A DNA stretch of 64,000 bases from Thiohalocapsa sp. PB-PSB1. GTDB taxonomy: Bacteria; Pseudomonadota; Gammaproteobacteria; Chromatiales; Chromatiaceae. The stretch lies in assembly GCA_016745215.1 (NCBI GenBank), contig CP050890.1, positions 3,534,001 through 3,598,000 of the forward strand, given 5' to 3'. Both the position numbers and the translations under genes were made by a program. This document shows, one piece after another, positions 7,340 through 15,368 of the stretch. Below the pieces are notes generated by a model. It was not told the origin of the DNA. It worked only from the letters and a program-made list of their open reading frames with translations, and made no database searches. The first letter of the stretch is position 1. Each line of letters starts with the position of its first letter.

Positions 7340-7981
7340 TGGCTTTGCCGGGGTGACAGTAGCAGTTTGACATTTCCGGGAGTCCATCGGAGACACTCTG
7401 TTCGTGAGCCGCCAAGCACACGACTGTGGAGAGTCCCGATGGACAAGATTGCCAGCCTAAGCCACTCCAAATGGGAGTGCAACTATCACGTTGTTTTCAT
7501 TCCGAAATGCCGCCGTCGCGTCCTATATGGTCAGCTTCGGAAGCACCTCGGTGAAGTGTTTCATGACCTTGCTCAGCACAAGGACAGCCGGATCGAGGAA
7601 GGCCACCTGATGCCGGACCATATGCACATGCTGATCTCGATTCCGCCGAAACATGCGGTCTCGCAGGTTGTGGGCTACATCAAGGGGAAAAGTGCCATCC
7701 ATATGGCCCGCGTCTACGGTGAGCGCAAGCGCAATTTCAGCGGGCAGCATTTCTGGGCGCGCGGCTACTTCGTGTCGACGGTTGGGCGAGACGAGGCCAC
7801 GATCCGGGCCTACATCCAGCACTAGGAACGCGAGGATCAACGCTTCGATCAGCTACGGTTATGGAGCTGACCCGCCGCCTTTAGGCGGCTCATTAACTTG
7901 GGGCCGCGTTAGCGTCCCCTTCGCCGCTTTGAGCGGCTCACGAATTCAAAGCCCCCGGCTTTGCCGGGGGATGTTTACTTA
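7340..7981 (+). mobile_element. IS200/IS605-like element
   Basis: Extends from a GC-rich left end near GGCTTTGCCGGGG to a right end with nested hairpins (CCGCCTTTAGGCGG, GCCGCTTTGAGCGGC and CCCCCGGCTTTGCCGGGGG). Hairpin ends without terminal inverted repeats are the hallmark of the Y1 (HUH) single-strand transposons. Exact ends are not determined. Confidence 0.65.
7439..7825 (+). CDS. tnpA: IS200-like Y1 transposase, prematurely stopped
   Basis: Y1 HUH transposase that cuts single-stranded DNA with one Tyr. The metal-binding pair is in DHMHMLI; WARGYFVSTVG and the catalytic Tyr region (TIRAYIQH) are present. A TAG replaces the expected Gln after IQH, and the remaining codons (EREDQRFDQLRLWS) continue in the same frame to 7861. 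The last ~14 residues are therefore lost by a single nonsense change, and the protein may be inactive. The start at MDKIAS (7439) fits the family. Confidence 0.85.
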   Translation: MDKIASLSHSKWECNYHVVFIPKCRRRVLYGQLRKHLGEVFHDLAQHKDSRIEEGHLMPDHMHMLISIPPKHAVSQVVGYIKGKSAIHMARVYGERKRNFSGQHFWARGYFVSTVGRDEATIRAYIQH

Positions 7982-8087
7982 GACACCAGTGCTCGCTGTA
8001 GCCATTCACGTGAAATTCTGGATTGGAGCGTAAGCCTTTCAGATCAATGGGTTACGTGAATCTTGGCCAGGAAGATGCGCCAAGAGA

Positions 8088-8186
8088 TGTCAGTACGACA
8101 AGCTTCGCCGTGACCTAAAGCGCATCTCAGATGCCGAATGGGCCGAGTCCTTGCGCCGCTGCAAGGCGCTGGACAGGGACAAATAG
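8088..8186 (+). other. Possible C-terminal coding fragment
   Basis: After the right arm of the 39-bp repeat, one frame reads CQYDKLRRDLKRI, then AEWAESLRRCKALDRDK and a stop. The composition looks protein-like, but there is no start and I do not recognise it. From here to about 8295 nothing else is seen. Confidence 0.25.
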
Positions 8187-8318
8187 TACAATCGTGCACC
8201 GACCGCCGCCTGTAGGAACCTTGCCCTGGAGCCACTGCCGACCCGTCCTTCGAATCAACAACCGACGAGATATCCCCATGATCTGCATCGAATAGAGATC
8301 GAGCTCCCCGAAGAGCCG

Positions 8319-8534
8319 TTGTTCAGCCTCAAGGAGACGCCCGAGCACTTCGCGCAGGAGATAAAGATGCTCGCAGCCGTCAAGCTGTTTGAGCTCGGTC
8401 GTCTATCCTCCGGCCGCGCGGCCCAGCTCGCCGGCATCCCGCGTGTCGCCTTTCTAACGCGCTTGGGTGACTACCGGGTGTCCCCCTTCGCGATGACCCC
8501 TGAAGAATTGAAAGAGGACACCGAGAACGCCTGA
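8319..8534 (+). CDS. UPF0175 family antitoxin
   Basis: Small protein with the family pattern IELPEEPLFSLKETPEHF, FELGRLSSGRAAQLAGIPR (helix-turn-helix) and YRVSPF near the end. Homologous sequence begins upstream at 8298 (IELPEE), before any good start in this frame. An ATG at 8278 reads MICIE and then stops in another frame, so a one-base shift has probably split the start. The coordinate given is the first usable TTG. One base separates it from the PIN-like toxin gene, a known UPF0175-DUF3368 pair. Confidence 0.75.
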   Translation: MFSLKETPEHFAQEIKMLAAVKLFELGRLSSGRAAQLAGIPRVAFLTRLGDYRVSPFAMTPEELKEDTENA

Positions 8535-8535
8535 C

Positions 8536-9045
8536 ATGGCCACCATCAGCAACACCTCGCCGCTGCTGTACTTGCATCAGACGAGACGACTCGACTTGTT
8601 GAGGCGGATCTATGGGCAGGTCAGCGTTGCGCCCGCAGTACTGTCCGAGCTTCAAGCGGGAGCAGCACTGGGTATCTCCGTCCCCAACCTGTCGGATATC
8701 GAGTGGCTCACGCCAGAACAGGTGCGCCATCCCCAGCTCATGCCCCTGGTCACCGACCTCGGGCCCGGTGAAACCGAGACCATCGCACTCGGCCTGGAGC
8801 ATCCCGCCAGCCTGCTGATCCTCGACGACATGCTCGCGCGTCGCATCGCCCGCGCCGCCGGACAGCGGGTGACAGGAACGCTCGGAGTCTTGCTGAAAGT
8901 CAAACGCCTGGGGTTGCTGGACAACGTCACCGTAGCTGTCGCTGACTTGCGTTCGGCCGGGATGTGGATAGGTGATGAACGGGCAACAAACATCATCGCC
9001 CAGGCGGGGGAAGACCCCCAAGCACAAGAGCCAGACGCCAGCTAG
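8536..9045 (+). CDS. DUF3368 PIN-domain toxin
   Basis: Predicted PIN-fold ribonuclease of a type II module. Acidic and polar positions appear in ISNTSPLLYL (N-terminal), DLGPGETETIALGLE (central) and LILDDMLARRIA, and the GTLGVLLKVKRLGLL helix typical of DUF3368 follows. At 169 aa it is full length. It starts one base after the UPF0175 antitoxin stop, indicating translational coupling. Confidence 0.85.
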   Translation: MATISNTSPLLYLHQTRRLDLLRRIYGQVSVAPAVLSELQAGAALGISVPNLSDIEWLTPEQVRHPQLMPLVTDLGPGETETIALGLEHPASLLILDDMLARRIARAAGQRVTGTLGVLLKVKRLGLLDNVTVAVADLRSAGMWIGDERATNIIAQAGEDPQAQEPDAS

Positions 9046-9057
9046 CCGGATCTCGCC

Positions 9058-9435
9058 ATGCCCAGCGACCCGCAATCCAGCGACGACGACCTGCTCCACT
9101 TCAACGGCATCGACGGCGACACCGGCGACTACGCCCTGCCGCCGATGCCGCCCGCGGACCTCGCCCGCCTCATCCGCGGCGAGGCTAGGCTTGAGAACCT
9201 GAGCGAGCTGTGCGACAAGGAGCGCAACAAGGACCCCAAGCACCTCGGCGTCCGCAAGGGCATCGACCCGAAGAACCTCGCCGAGACCGGCTGGGGCATC
9301 GTCTTCCCGCAGGACGCCGACCCCGCCATCCGCGAGGCCCTGAGCCCGCTGCTGGCGCTGCGCGAGCGCCAGGCCGGCGAGCGCTTTCGCATCTATGCGG
9401 GTGATGACGGCTATCGAACCGGCGAGACCAAGTCT
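9058..9435 (+). pseudogene. N-terminal remnant of a conflict-type protein
   Basis: About 124 codons look genuine: HFNGIDGDTGDYALPPMPP, then DLARLIRGE, KHLGVRKGIDPKNLAETGWG, FPQDADPAIREAL and FRIYAGDDGYRTGE. I recall this N-terminus on long uncharacterised bacterial proteins with an FNGIDGxTGDY opening, sometimes near peptidase- or STAND-type genes, but I cannot assign a function. Homology stops where the opposite-strand Uma2 gene ends at 9449; the ORF then continues as antisense. Truncated by rearrangement. Confidence 0.5.
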
Positions 9436-9448
9436 GCAGGACGGTATT

Positions 9449-10066
9449 TCAGACGCCGTCGGCGGCAGCCCGGAGTGCCTGGCGGTAGCCCAGGATGGCA
9501 TCATAAGCAGTGGGCTCATCAAGAAAGCCATGCAATAGCGCCAGGTCCAGCCCCGGCAAGACCTGGCTTGCAGTCACCGGAACATAGCGCTCGTCCTGGA
9601 GCTGGTAGGGCTGGATATGCCCCTTGCGCCAATACCAGACCTCGGCAACACCGAGCTTGCGATAGATATCGAGTTTATCGATACGCCCGGAGGTCAAAAC
9701 CACCTCGATGGCCAGGTGCGGACGCTCGGCGTCAGCATCGCCAAGGATATAGCACTCATCCGCCTCGGCACCGCGCTTTTTCGGCCGCTCCTTCAGCGTC
9801 CAGGAGCCCAGCGGGCGGAAGCGGATGCCCTGCTCCAGGCAGTAGGTTTCCACCAGGCAGCCGATCATGGACTTGATGCTCTCATGGGTACGCGACGGGC
9901 TCATGATTTCAACCTCGCCTTCCAGATAACTGATCCGCGGTGCTGAATGATCACCGCGCATGCGAAGCAAAGACTCGTAGTCGTCCCAGGAGAGGTCATG
10001 CAGGAAGACCATATGGTCCCTGTCGAGGGTATCGGGCTCAATGGCACGTTGGGCTTGAGTGGACAT
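9449..10066 (-). CDS. Uma2 family endonuclease
   Basis: Restriction-endonuclease-fold protein (PD-(D/E)XK, formerly DUF820). RISYLEGEVEIMSPSRTHE, AEADECYILGD and HLAIEVVLTSGRIDKLDIYRKLGVAEVWYW carry the conserved acidic and Lys/Arg positions. The ATG at 10066 has GGAG 8 bases upstream; 205 aa. The longer ORF upstream is spurious. It is a stand-alone gene among relics; Uma2 proteins are abundant in cyanobacteria and phototrophic bacteria, and their role is unresolved. Confidence 0.88.
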   Translation of the reverse strand: MSTQAQRAIEPDTLDRDHMVFLHDLSWDDYESLLRMRGDHSAPRISYLEGEVEIMSPSRTHESIKSMIGCLVETYCLEQGIRFRPLGSWTLKERPKKRGAEADECYILGDADAERPHLAIEVVLTSGRIDKLDIYRKLGVAEVWYWRKGHIQPYQLQDERYVPVTASQVLPGLDLALLHGFLDEPTAYDAILGYRQALRAAADGV

Positions 10067-10135
10067 CGGATATCTCCGAAAGTTGAGATCGTTTTGTGGT
10101 CGGCTGCGAGGCGGGGGGTCTGACCCGTCATCATA

Positions 10136-10365
10136 CCGGCGCATAGGAAATCCAAGCGCCTCTGCGCTATCTTCCGGGTGCTCGCCGGCACATTGCCATG
10201 CACCGCCAGATCCTACAAAAAAGCGCGCATACGCACCACCTCGATCTCCGCCGGATCGCGGTTGCTGCAAAACAGAATAAAGCGGCGCACCCAAGAGGCA
10301 TATGTCTGCTCGGTGCGTATAGAGGACTTCCGCCTGAATATCTTCGCCACCATCCGCTCCAACAC
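10136..10365 (-). pseudogene. Integron-type integrase N-terminal remnant
   Basis: The minus strand reads VAKIFRRKSSIRTEQTYASW, VRRFILFCSNRDPAEIEV, an in-frame TAG, then DLAVHGNVPASTRKIAQ. This is the SAM-like core-binding domain of IntI-type tyrosine recombinases. The catalytic domain and attC-like sites are not seen. A stop codon and truncation make it non-functional. Confidence 0.6.
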
Positions 10366-10396
10366 CACCTGGTGTACACATCCCTAACGGATAGCT

Positions 10397-10593
10397 CTCG
10401 TCAACATCGGCAGCCACAATGAAACTGGCGCGGCACGGGATGTCCAGCTTCAAGGCACCTACGCCTATGTCGCTGACGGTCCTGCCGGCCTGTAGGTGCT
10501 CGACATCACGGCCCCATCGGCACCTGTTCAAGTGGGGCAGTACAATACGGATGGCTACTCCTATGCTGTAGCTGTGGCAGACAACTATAGATT
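10397..10593 (+). pseudogene. LVIVD beta-propeller repeat fragment
   Basis: Reads GAARDVQLQGTYAYVADG, then PAGL, TAG, VLDITAPSAPVQVGQY and YSYAVAVADNY. These are LVIVD-type blades (VxxxGxYAYVADGxxGLxVLDI). One Gln codon has become TAG, and both ends of the propeller gene are missing. Confidence 0.6.
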
Positions 10594-10699
10594 TTCAGAA
10601 AATTATTTTCCAGCGGCTCATCGAAAACCGCCAGCTGTTTGGCAGAGTCGAGGGTTACCACACCTCTACAAACACGCCCAAATCAACAGGGGGTAACTC

Positions 10700-11150
10700 A
10701 TGGTATCACTGAGCTGTTCAAAAGCGATCATGGAGGAACTGGAAAAGGAGCTGGTTCGAGTGCACGAGCTGGATAATCTGCCGCTGTACAAGCTGGTCCA
10801 AGGGCTGGTGTGGATTGCCGAAGGCAGACCATGGCCGGAGATTGGGAAGTTGTTGGGAGTCAGCGTGAAGACGCTGGAGAACTGGCTGAGACGGTTTATG
10901 GTGGAAGGGCTGACGTGGTCGAGGGGTCAGCACGAACGGGGGCGGGGACGCAAGTCGAAACTGACGCCGGAGCAGAAGCGGCAGGTGCGCGACTGGGTGG
11001 AGAAAGGACCGCAGGCGAATGGATTCAGCTGCGGGGTATGGAACACGGCGATGATTGCGGAGCTGATCTGGCGACGCTTCGGGGTGAGCGACAACCCAGG
11101 CTACCTGAGCAGGTTGCTCGACGCCCGCCGTGCTCGGGCTAGTCTGGATA
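10700..11150 (+). pseudogene. IS630-type transposase N-terminal fragment
   Basis: Helix-turn-helix domain of an IS630-like transposase: GRPWPEIGKLLGVSVKTLENWLRRF, then GRGRKSKLTPEQKRQVRDWV, NTAMIAELIWRRFGV and NPGYLSRLL. The DDE catalytic domain should follow after about residue 145, but similarity stops there and the sequence moves into unrelated DNA and a REP-pair unit. Confidence 0.7.
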
Positions 11151-11241
11151 TGTGGCGGTGCTGGGGTGTTTGACGTCTTTTGTGGCTCTTGGCAAGGCGC
11201 AATGCTGGGCGATTACATGGCTTGTAGCCCCAGCTACCCCG

Positions 11242-11395
11242 GCGCGGCAATGTCATCTCTGCCGACGGCCCCAAGCTCATCGATCGAAAGACGTGCACAC
11301 CAACCCATGCGCTCGGCCCTGGGTAGGAGCCCGCTTGCGGGCGACCGTCGCGATGGCCTCGGGCTCTCCGTCGCCCGCAAGCGGGCTCCTACCGA
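11242..11395 (+). repeat. Solitary REP-pair repeat unit
   Basis: One unit of the type tandemly repeated at 18.2 and 30.8 kb. It has the shared spacer (GCGGCAATGTCATCTCTGCC...GCGCTCGGCCCTGG) and the two inverted REP arms GTAGGAGCCCGCTTGCGGGC and its complement around a ~24-base loop. Confidence 0.9.
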
Positions 11396-11539
11396 TAGCT
11401 ACGCGCTAAGTTCGGGGAGGTTACCAGAAACGTTTGATTTTGCACCTGCGGAGGCCGACGCAGACCTTGGCCGCGATCTCCCGGGCCAACGCGGCACTGA
11501 AGAAGACAAGCAGTTGCGGGTCGGCGATGGCTTGGCTGG

Positions 11540-11630
11540 CGGGTTTCCGTCTGCGGCGACGTCGGCTTCGGCAAGACCGAGGTGGGCATGCGGGCTGCCC
11601 TTCGTCGCCATCTTGACCACCTGGCTGTCG
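11540..11630 (+). pseudogene. Fragment resembling Mfd helicase motif I
   Basis: One frame reads RLCGDVGFGKTEVGMRAALR, the Walker A region typical of transcription-repair coupling factor Mfd (family: CGDVGFGKTEVA). No other Mfd sequence is found on either side, so this is a very short transposed fragment at best. Confidence 0.45.
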
Positions 11631-11742
11631 CCGCGACCGCGCAAGTGCCTAACTCTGCGCGGACGGCGGTCGGTACCGCATGCGCGCTTGCGACAGATAT
11701 ATCAGGTGATACACTCATGTCGACATGCCACGCGAGATCATT

Positions 11743-12225
11743 ATGTCGCCCGACGAGATCCGACAACTACGCAACTCCATGAACCTGACGCAGCGGCAGT
11801 TCGCCGCTGCGTTGGGTGTTGCGTTTGTGACGCTGAACCGTTGGGAGAACGGCCAGACGAAGCCGTCCGGTATGGGCTTGGAGAAGCTGCAGTTATCTGC
11901 AAAACAGGCCGTCCTCGGCGTTGAGGCGCGGTCGGCGCTGGTCGCGGCGGGTGCCGGGTGCCGTTGCGCCGGATGCCGGGGGCCAGGAAGGCCTGGACTT
12001 CCTTGGCGACGCGAACGTGGTGCGGGTGCTCGTCGAAGGCGAGCGGCTCTCGTTCGGGCATCAGTCGAACCCGGCCTTTGCGACCGAGATCAGCCGGATC
12101 GACCCGCTGCCTCATCAGAGGATCGCCGTGTACGAGCGCATGCTGCCGCAACCGCGGCTGCGCTTCCTGCTCGCCGACGACGCGGGCGCCGGCAAGACCA
12201 TCATGACCGGACTGTACGTGCGTGA
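11743..12225 (+). CDS. XRE-type HTH, detached N-terminus of the helicase
   Basis: The first ~65 codons form a helix-turn-helix: MSPDEIRQLRNSMNLTQRQF, AAALGVAFVTLNRWENGQ and KPSGMGLEKLQ. Some SNF2-type helicases that continue with GLDFL...NPAFATEISRIDPLPHQR carry exactly this domain at their N-terminus, so I infer one ancestral gene with a frame shift between about 11925 and 11990. After residue ~65 this ORF reads the helicase DNA in the wrong frame. It could be a real mutation, a sequencing error or a programmed shift. Confidence 0.65.
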   Translation: MSPDEIRQLRNSMNLTQRQFAAALGVAFVTLNRWENGQTKPSGMGLEKLQLSAKQAVLGVEARSALVAAGAGCRCAGCRGPGRPGLPWRRERGAGARRRRAALVRASVEPGLCDRDQPDRPAASSEDRRVRAHAAATAAALPARRRRGRRQDHHDRTVRA

Positions 12226-15200
12226 GGGCTTGACCCGGCGCACGCTGCGCCGAGTGCTCGTCGTGGCGCCAGCGGGGCTGGTGGGCAACTGGCAGCGCGA
12301 GCTAAGACAGTTGTTCCGTCTTGGCTTCACCATCGTCACCAGTGCGGACGCCAAAGAACGCAACCCCTTCATAGGCGAGGGCAGCGATCTCGTTGTGGTC
12401 AGCATCGACAGCCTGCGTGGGCCACGCCTGTTCGCGGCACTCGGCGACCCGAAGGTCCAACCCTACGACCTCGTGGTGTTCGACGAAGCGCACAAGCTCG
12501 CGTGCCACCGCGACCCGGACGGCAAGATTCGCGCGACCGAGCGTTACCGGCTCGCCGAGGCCATCGCCGGCGTGCGCGAGCTACCCGACGAATATCGCCT
12601 TCCCTGGTCCACCCACCATCTGCTGCTGCTGACGGCGACCCCGCACATGGGCAAGCCGTACCCCTACTACGCGCTGTGGCGGCTGCTGGAGCCCGACATG
12701 CTCAGCACGCAGACGGCGTTCGAGCAGTTTCCGCCGGAGGCCCGCGAGCGCTGCTTCATTCGGCGCGTGAAGGAAGAGATGCTGACCCTGTCCGGTGATC
12801 CGCTCTATCCGCAGCGGCTATGCGACACGCACAGCTACGCGCTGAACCAGAGCGCGGTCAGCGAGCAGGCGCTGTACGACCGCACCACGGCCTACATCAA
12901 GCACTATTACAACCTGGCGCGCATGTGGAACCGCCAGGCCGCCCGGTTCGCCGTGATGATCTTCCAGCGGCGGCTCGCGAGCAGTACCTGGGCGCTGTTG
13001 TGCTCGTTGCGCAAGCGCAAGGCGAAGCTCGATATCGCCGTCGATTCGCTGCGCACCAGCCTCGTCAGCGAAGAGGAATGGTTCAAGCGCCAGAAGGCAC
13101 TCCAGCAGAAGGTCGCGAAGGGCAGAATCGTCGACGTGCTGGCCGAGCAGACCGCGGACGAAGAGGGCACCGTGCATGGCCAGGAGGCACACGAGGCCAA
13201 CGAGGACGCGGTGCTCGGCACCTTCCTCGCCACCAACCTGGCGGAGCTGCTGACCGAGCGCGAGGAGCTGCGCGAAGTACTCGCCCTCGCCGAAGCGGTG
13301 CACGCGCAGGGTCATGACTCCAAATTCGAGCGGCTTCGCGAGCTGCTGTCCGCCCCGGAGTACCGCGACCAGAAGGTCATCATCTACACCGAGCACAAGG
13401 ACACGGTCGACTTCCTCGTGCGCAGTCTCGAAGGCCTCGGCTTTGCCGGCCAGGTCGCCAGCGTCCATGGCGGCATGAACTTCATGGAGCGCGACGCCCA
13501 GGTCGAGCGCTTCCGTGCCCCGCACGACAAAGACGGCGGCGCGCGCTTCTTCGTCGGTACCGACGCCGCCGCGGAAGGCATCAACCTCCAGTTCTGCTGG
13601 ATTCTCATCAACTACGACGTGCCCTGGAACCCGGCCCGGTTGGAGCAGCGCATGGGGCGCATCCACCGCTACGGCCAGAGGCGCGACCGCGTCGCCATCA
13701 TCAACCTGGTGGCCAGCGCCACGCGCGAAGGCCGCGTCATCAAGACCCTGCTGGACAAGCTGGAGGAGATCCGCAAGGCGCTGCGCTCCGACAAGGTTTT
13801 CGACGTGGTCGGCCGGGTATTCGAGGACCTGTCGCTGTCCGACTACATCCGCCGCGCGGTCGATTCCGACGCCGCCGCCGACAAGGAGGCGCTGGCGCTG
13901 GCCGGCAGGCTCACGGCCGAGCAGATCGAGGCGATCGATGCGCGCGAGCAGGCCATCTACGGCCGCGGCGGCGAGGTCGCCCCGGCGCTGGCGCACCTGC
14001 GCGAGGCCATGGCCATCGAGGAGCACCGCCGGCTGCTGCCGGGCTACGTGCGGCGCTACCTGGAACAGGCCGCGCCGGTGATCGGCGTCGACCTGGTGGG
14101 CGACCTCAGCGACGGCTTCCTGCTCCGCCCGCGCCGCCGCGGCGTGCTGGAACGCCTGCTGCCGGCCCTGGAAGACTATCCGGCGCTCGCCCAGCAGCGC
14201 TTCACCGTCTATCCGCCCGCCGACGAGCGCGACGCCGTCTACCTGCACCCGGGCGAGCCCGTCTTCGAGCAGTTGTCGGCGCTGGCGCGCGAGCAAGCGC
14301 GCGCCGCCGGCAGGCAGGGAGCGATCTTCACCGATCCCGGCAGCGACGCGCCCTACCTGTTCCACGTGGCACGGCTGTCCGTCGTGCGCGCGGCCGACCC
14401 CGCCTTGCCCGGTCTCGGGCGGCCCGAAGACCTGGAGCAGCGCCTGGTCGGCATCAAGCAGTTCGCCGACAACCGCTGCGAGGAGGCGCCAGTGGAGCAG
14501 CTCTTGTTGCTCGAGGCCGGCGGCAAGCCGGCCCCCGGCAGCGTCGCCTTCCTGGCGCAAAGCGAGACCTGGCGCCTGGCCGTCGCGGAGCGGCTGCGCG
14601 AGGACGTGCTCGCGCGCGTGACGGAATTGCGCCGGCTCGCCGCCAGGGAGCACCTGGCGGAGACCGAGGACCAGCTCGGCAAGGCGTTCGACTATCAGGA
14701 AATGGAGCTCGCCGGCGCGCGCAACCTCTACCGCAAGAAGGCGCGCGACGGCGACAAGAAGGCGACCGCCGAGGTCGAGCGCATCCGCGAGCAGCAGCAG
14801 GCGCTGAAGGAGCGCAGGCAGGCTGCACTGCTGCGCGCCCGCCGCGAGGTGGAGCTGATCGAGCCCGGCGTCGTCGAGATCATCGCCACCGCGCTGGTGC
14901 AGCCCTCGCAGCTGCCCGAGGACATCCAGGCTCGCGACCTCGAGGTCGAGCGCATTGCAATGGAGATTGCCATGGCCGTCGAGAAGGCCGAGGGCGCCGA
15001 CGTGCGCGACGTCTCCACGCCGCCCAAGGCGCGACTCGCCGGCTTGTCCGACTACCCCGGCTTCGATCTTTTCTCCAAGCGGCCCGCCGAGGAGCGCGGC
15101 ATCGAGGTCAAGGGCCGCGTCGGTACGGGGGCCATCGAGCTGACCGAGAACGAATGGGCGCGCGCGATCAACGAGCGCGAGCGCTATTGGCTGTATGCCG

Positions 15201-15331
15201 TGTTCGACTGCGGCACGCCGAATCCGCGGCTGTTCCGCGTCCAGGACCCTTTCGGCAAGCTCGTGGCGAAGGCGACGAGCGGGGTGATGATTGGCTTCAG
15301 CCAAGTCGTCCAGGCCGCCACTGCGGACTAG
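11921..15331 (+). CDS. SNF2-type helicase with DUF3883 C-terminal domain
   Basis: Large defence-type ATPase. After GLDFLGDANVVRV and EISRIDPLPHQRIAVYE come Walker A (LADDAGAGKTIMTGL), DEAH (VVFDEAHKL), motif III (LLLTATPH) and motif VI (EQRMGRIHRYGQ). A long coiled-coil middle rich in Arg/Glu leads to a C-terminal DUF3883 domain (GIEVKGR...IELTENEWARA). The architecture resembles DrmD of DISARM and related anti-phage loci. It probably lacks its own natural start (see the HTH entry). The AAA ATPase gene starts 37 bases downstream. Confidence 0.85.
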   Translation: MRRGRRWSRRVPGAVAPDAGGQEGLDFLGDANVVRVLVEGERLSFGHQSNPAFATEISRIDPLPHQRIAVYERMLPQPRLRFLLADDAGAGKTIMTGLYVREGLTRRTLRRVLVVAPAGLVGNWQRELRQLFRLGFTIVTSADAKERNPFIGEGSDLVVVSIDSLRGPRLFAALGDPKVQPYDLVVFDEAHKLACHRDPDGKIRATERYRLAEAIAGVRELPDEYRLPWSTHHLLLLTATPHMGKPYPYYALWRLLEPDMLSTQTAFEQFPPEARERCFIRRVKEEMLTLSGDPLYPQRLCDTHSYALNQSAVSEQALYDRTTAYIKHYYNLARMWNRQAARFAVMIFQRRLASSTWALLCSLRKRKAKLDIAVDSLRTSLVSEEEWFKRQKALQQKVAKGRIVDVLAEQTADEEGTVHGQEAHEANEDAVLGTFLATNLAELLTEREELREVLALAEAVHAQGHDSKFERLRELLSAPEYRDQKVIIYTEHKDTVDFLVRSLEGLGFAGQVASVHGGMNFMERDAQVERFRAPHDKDGGARFFVGTDAAAEGINLQFCWILINYDVPWNPARLEQRMGRIHRYGQRRDRVAIINLVASATREGRVIKTLLDKLEEIRKALRSDKVFDVVGRVFEDLSLSDYIRRAVDSDAAADKEALALAGRLTAEQIEAIDAREQAIYGRGGEVAPALAHLREAMAIEEHRRLLPGYVRRYLEQAAPVIGVDLVGDLSDGFLLRPRRRGVLERLLPALEDYPALAQQRFTVYPPADERDAVYLHPGEPVFEQLSALAREQARAAGRQGAIFTDPGSDAPYLFHVARLSVVRAADPALPGLGRPEDLEQRLVGIKQFADNRCEEAPVEQLLLLEAGGKPAPGSVAFLAQSETWRLAVAERLREDVLARVTELRRLAAREHLAETEDQLGKAFDYQEMELAGARNLYRKKARDGDKKATAEVERIREQQQALKERRQAALLRARREVELIEPGVVEIIATALVQPSQLPEDIQARDLEVERIAMEIAMAVEKAEGADVRDVSTPPKARLAGLSDYPGFDLFSKRPAEERGIEVKGRVGTGAIELTENEWARAINERERYWLYAVFDCGTPNPRLFRVQDPFGKLVAKATSGVMIGFSQVVQAATAD

Positions 15332-15368
15332 CCGCGCGCACCGACAACGACCCATAGAGGCAGCGTGC

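Larger units (their letters stand above)
7281..8079. repeat. Perfect 39-bp inverted repeats flanking an IS200-like element
   Basis: The 39 bases at 7281-7319 (starting CGCATCTTCCTGGCC) recur exactly in inverse orientation at 8041-8079. The left arm is part of the resolvase relic. The IS200-like element fills the space between. IS200/IS605 transposition does not create inverted flanks, so a separate duplication or inversion is implied. Confidence 0.9.

Noticed and set aside
10136..10365. A functional integron platform.
   Set aside because: The integrase has only its N-terminal domain with an internal stop, and no attI/attC-like sites or cassettes are seen.
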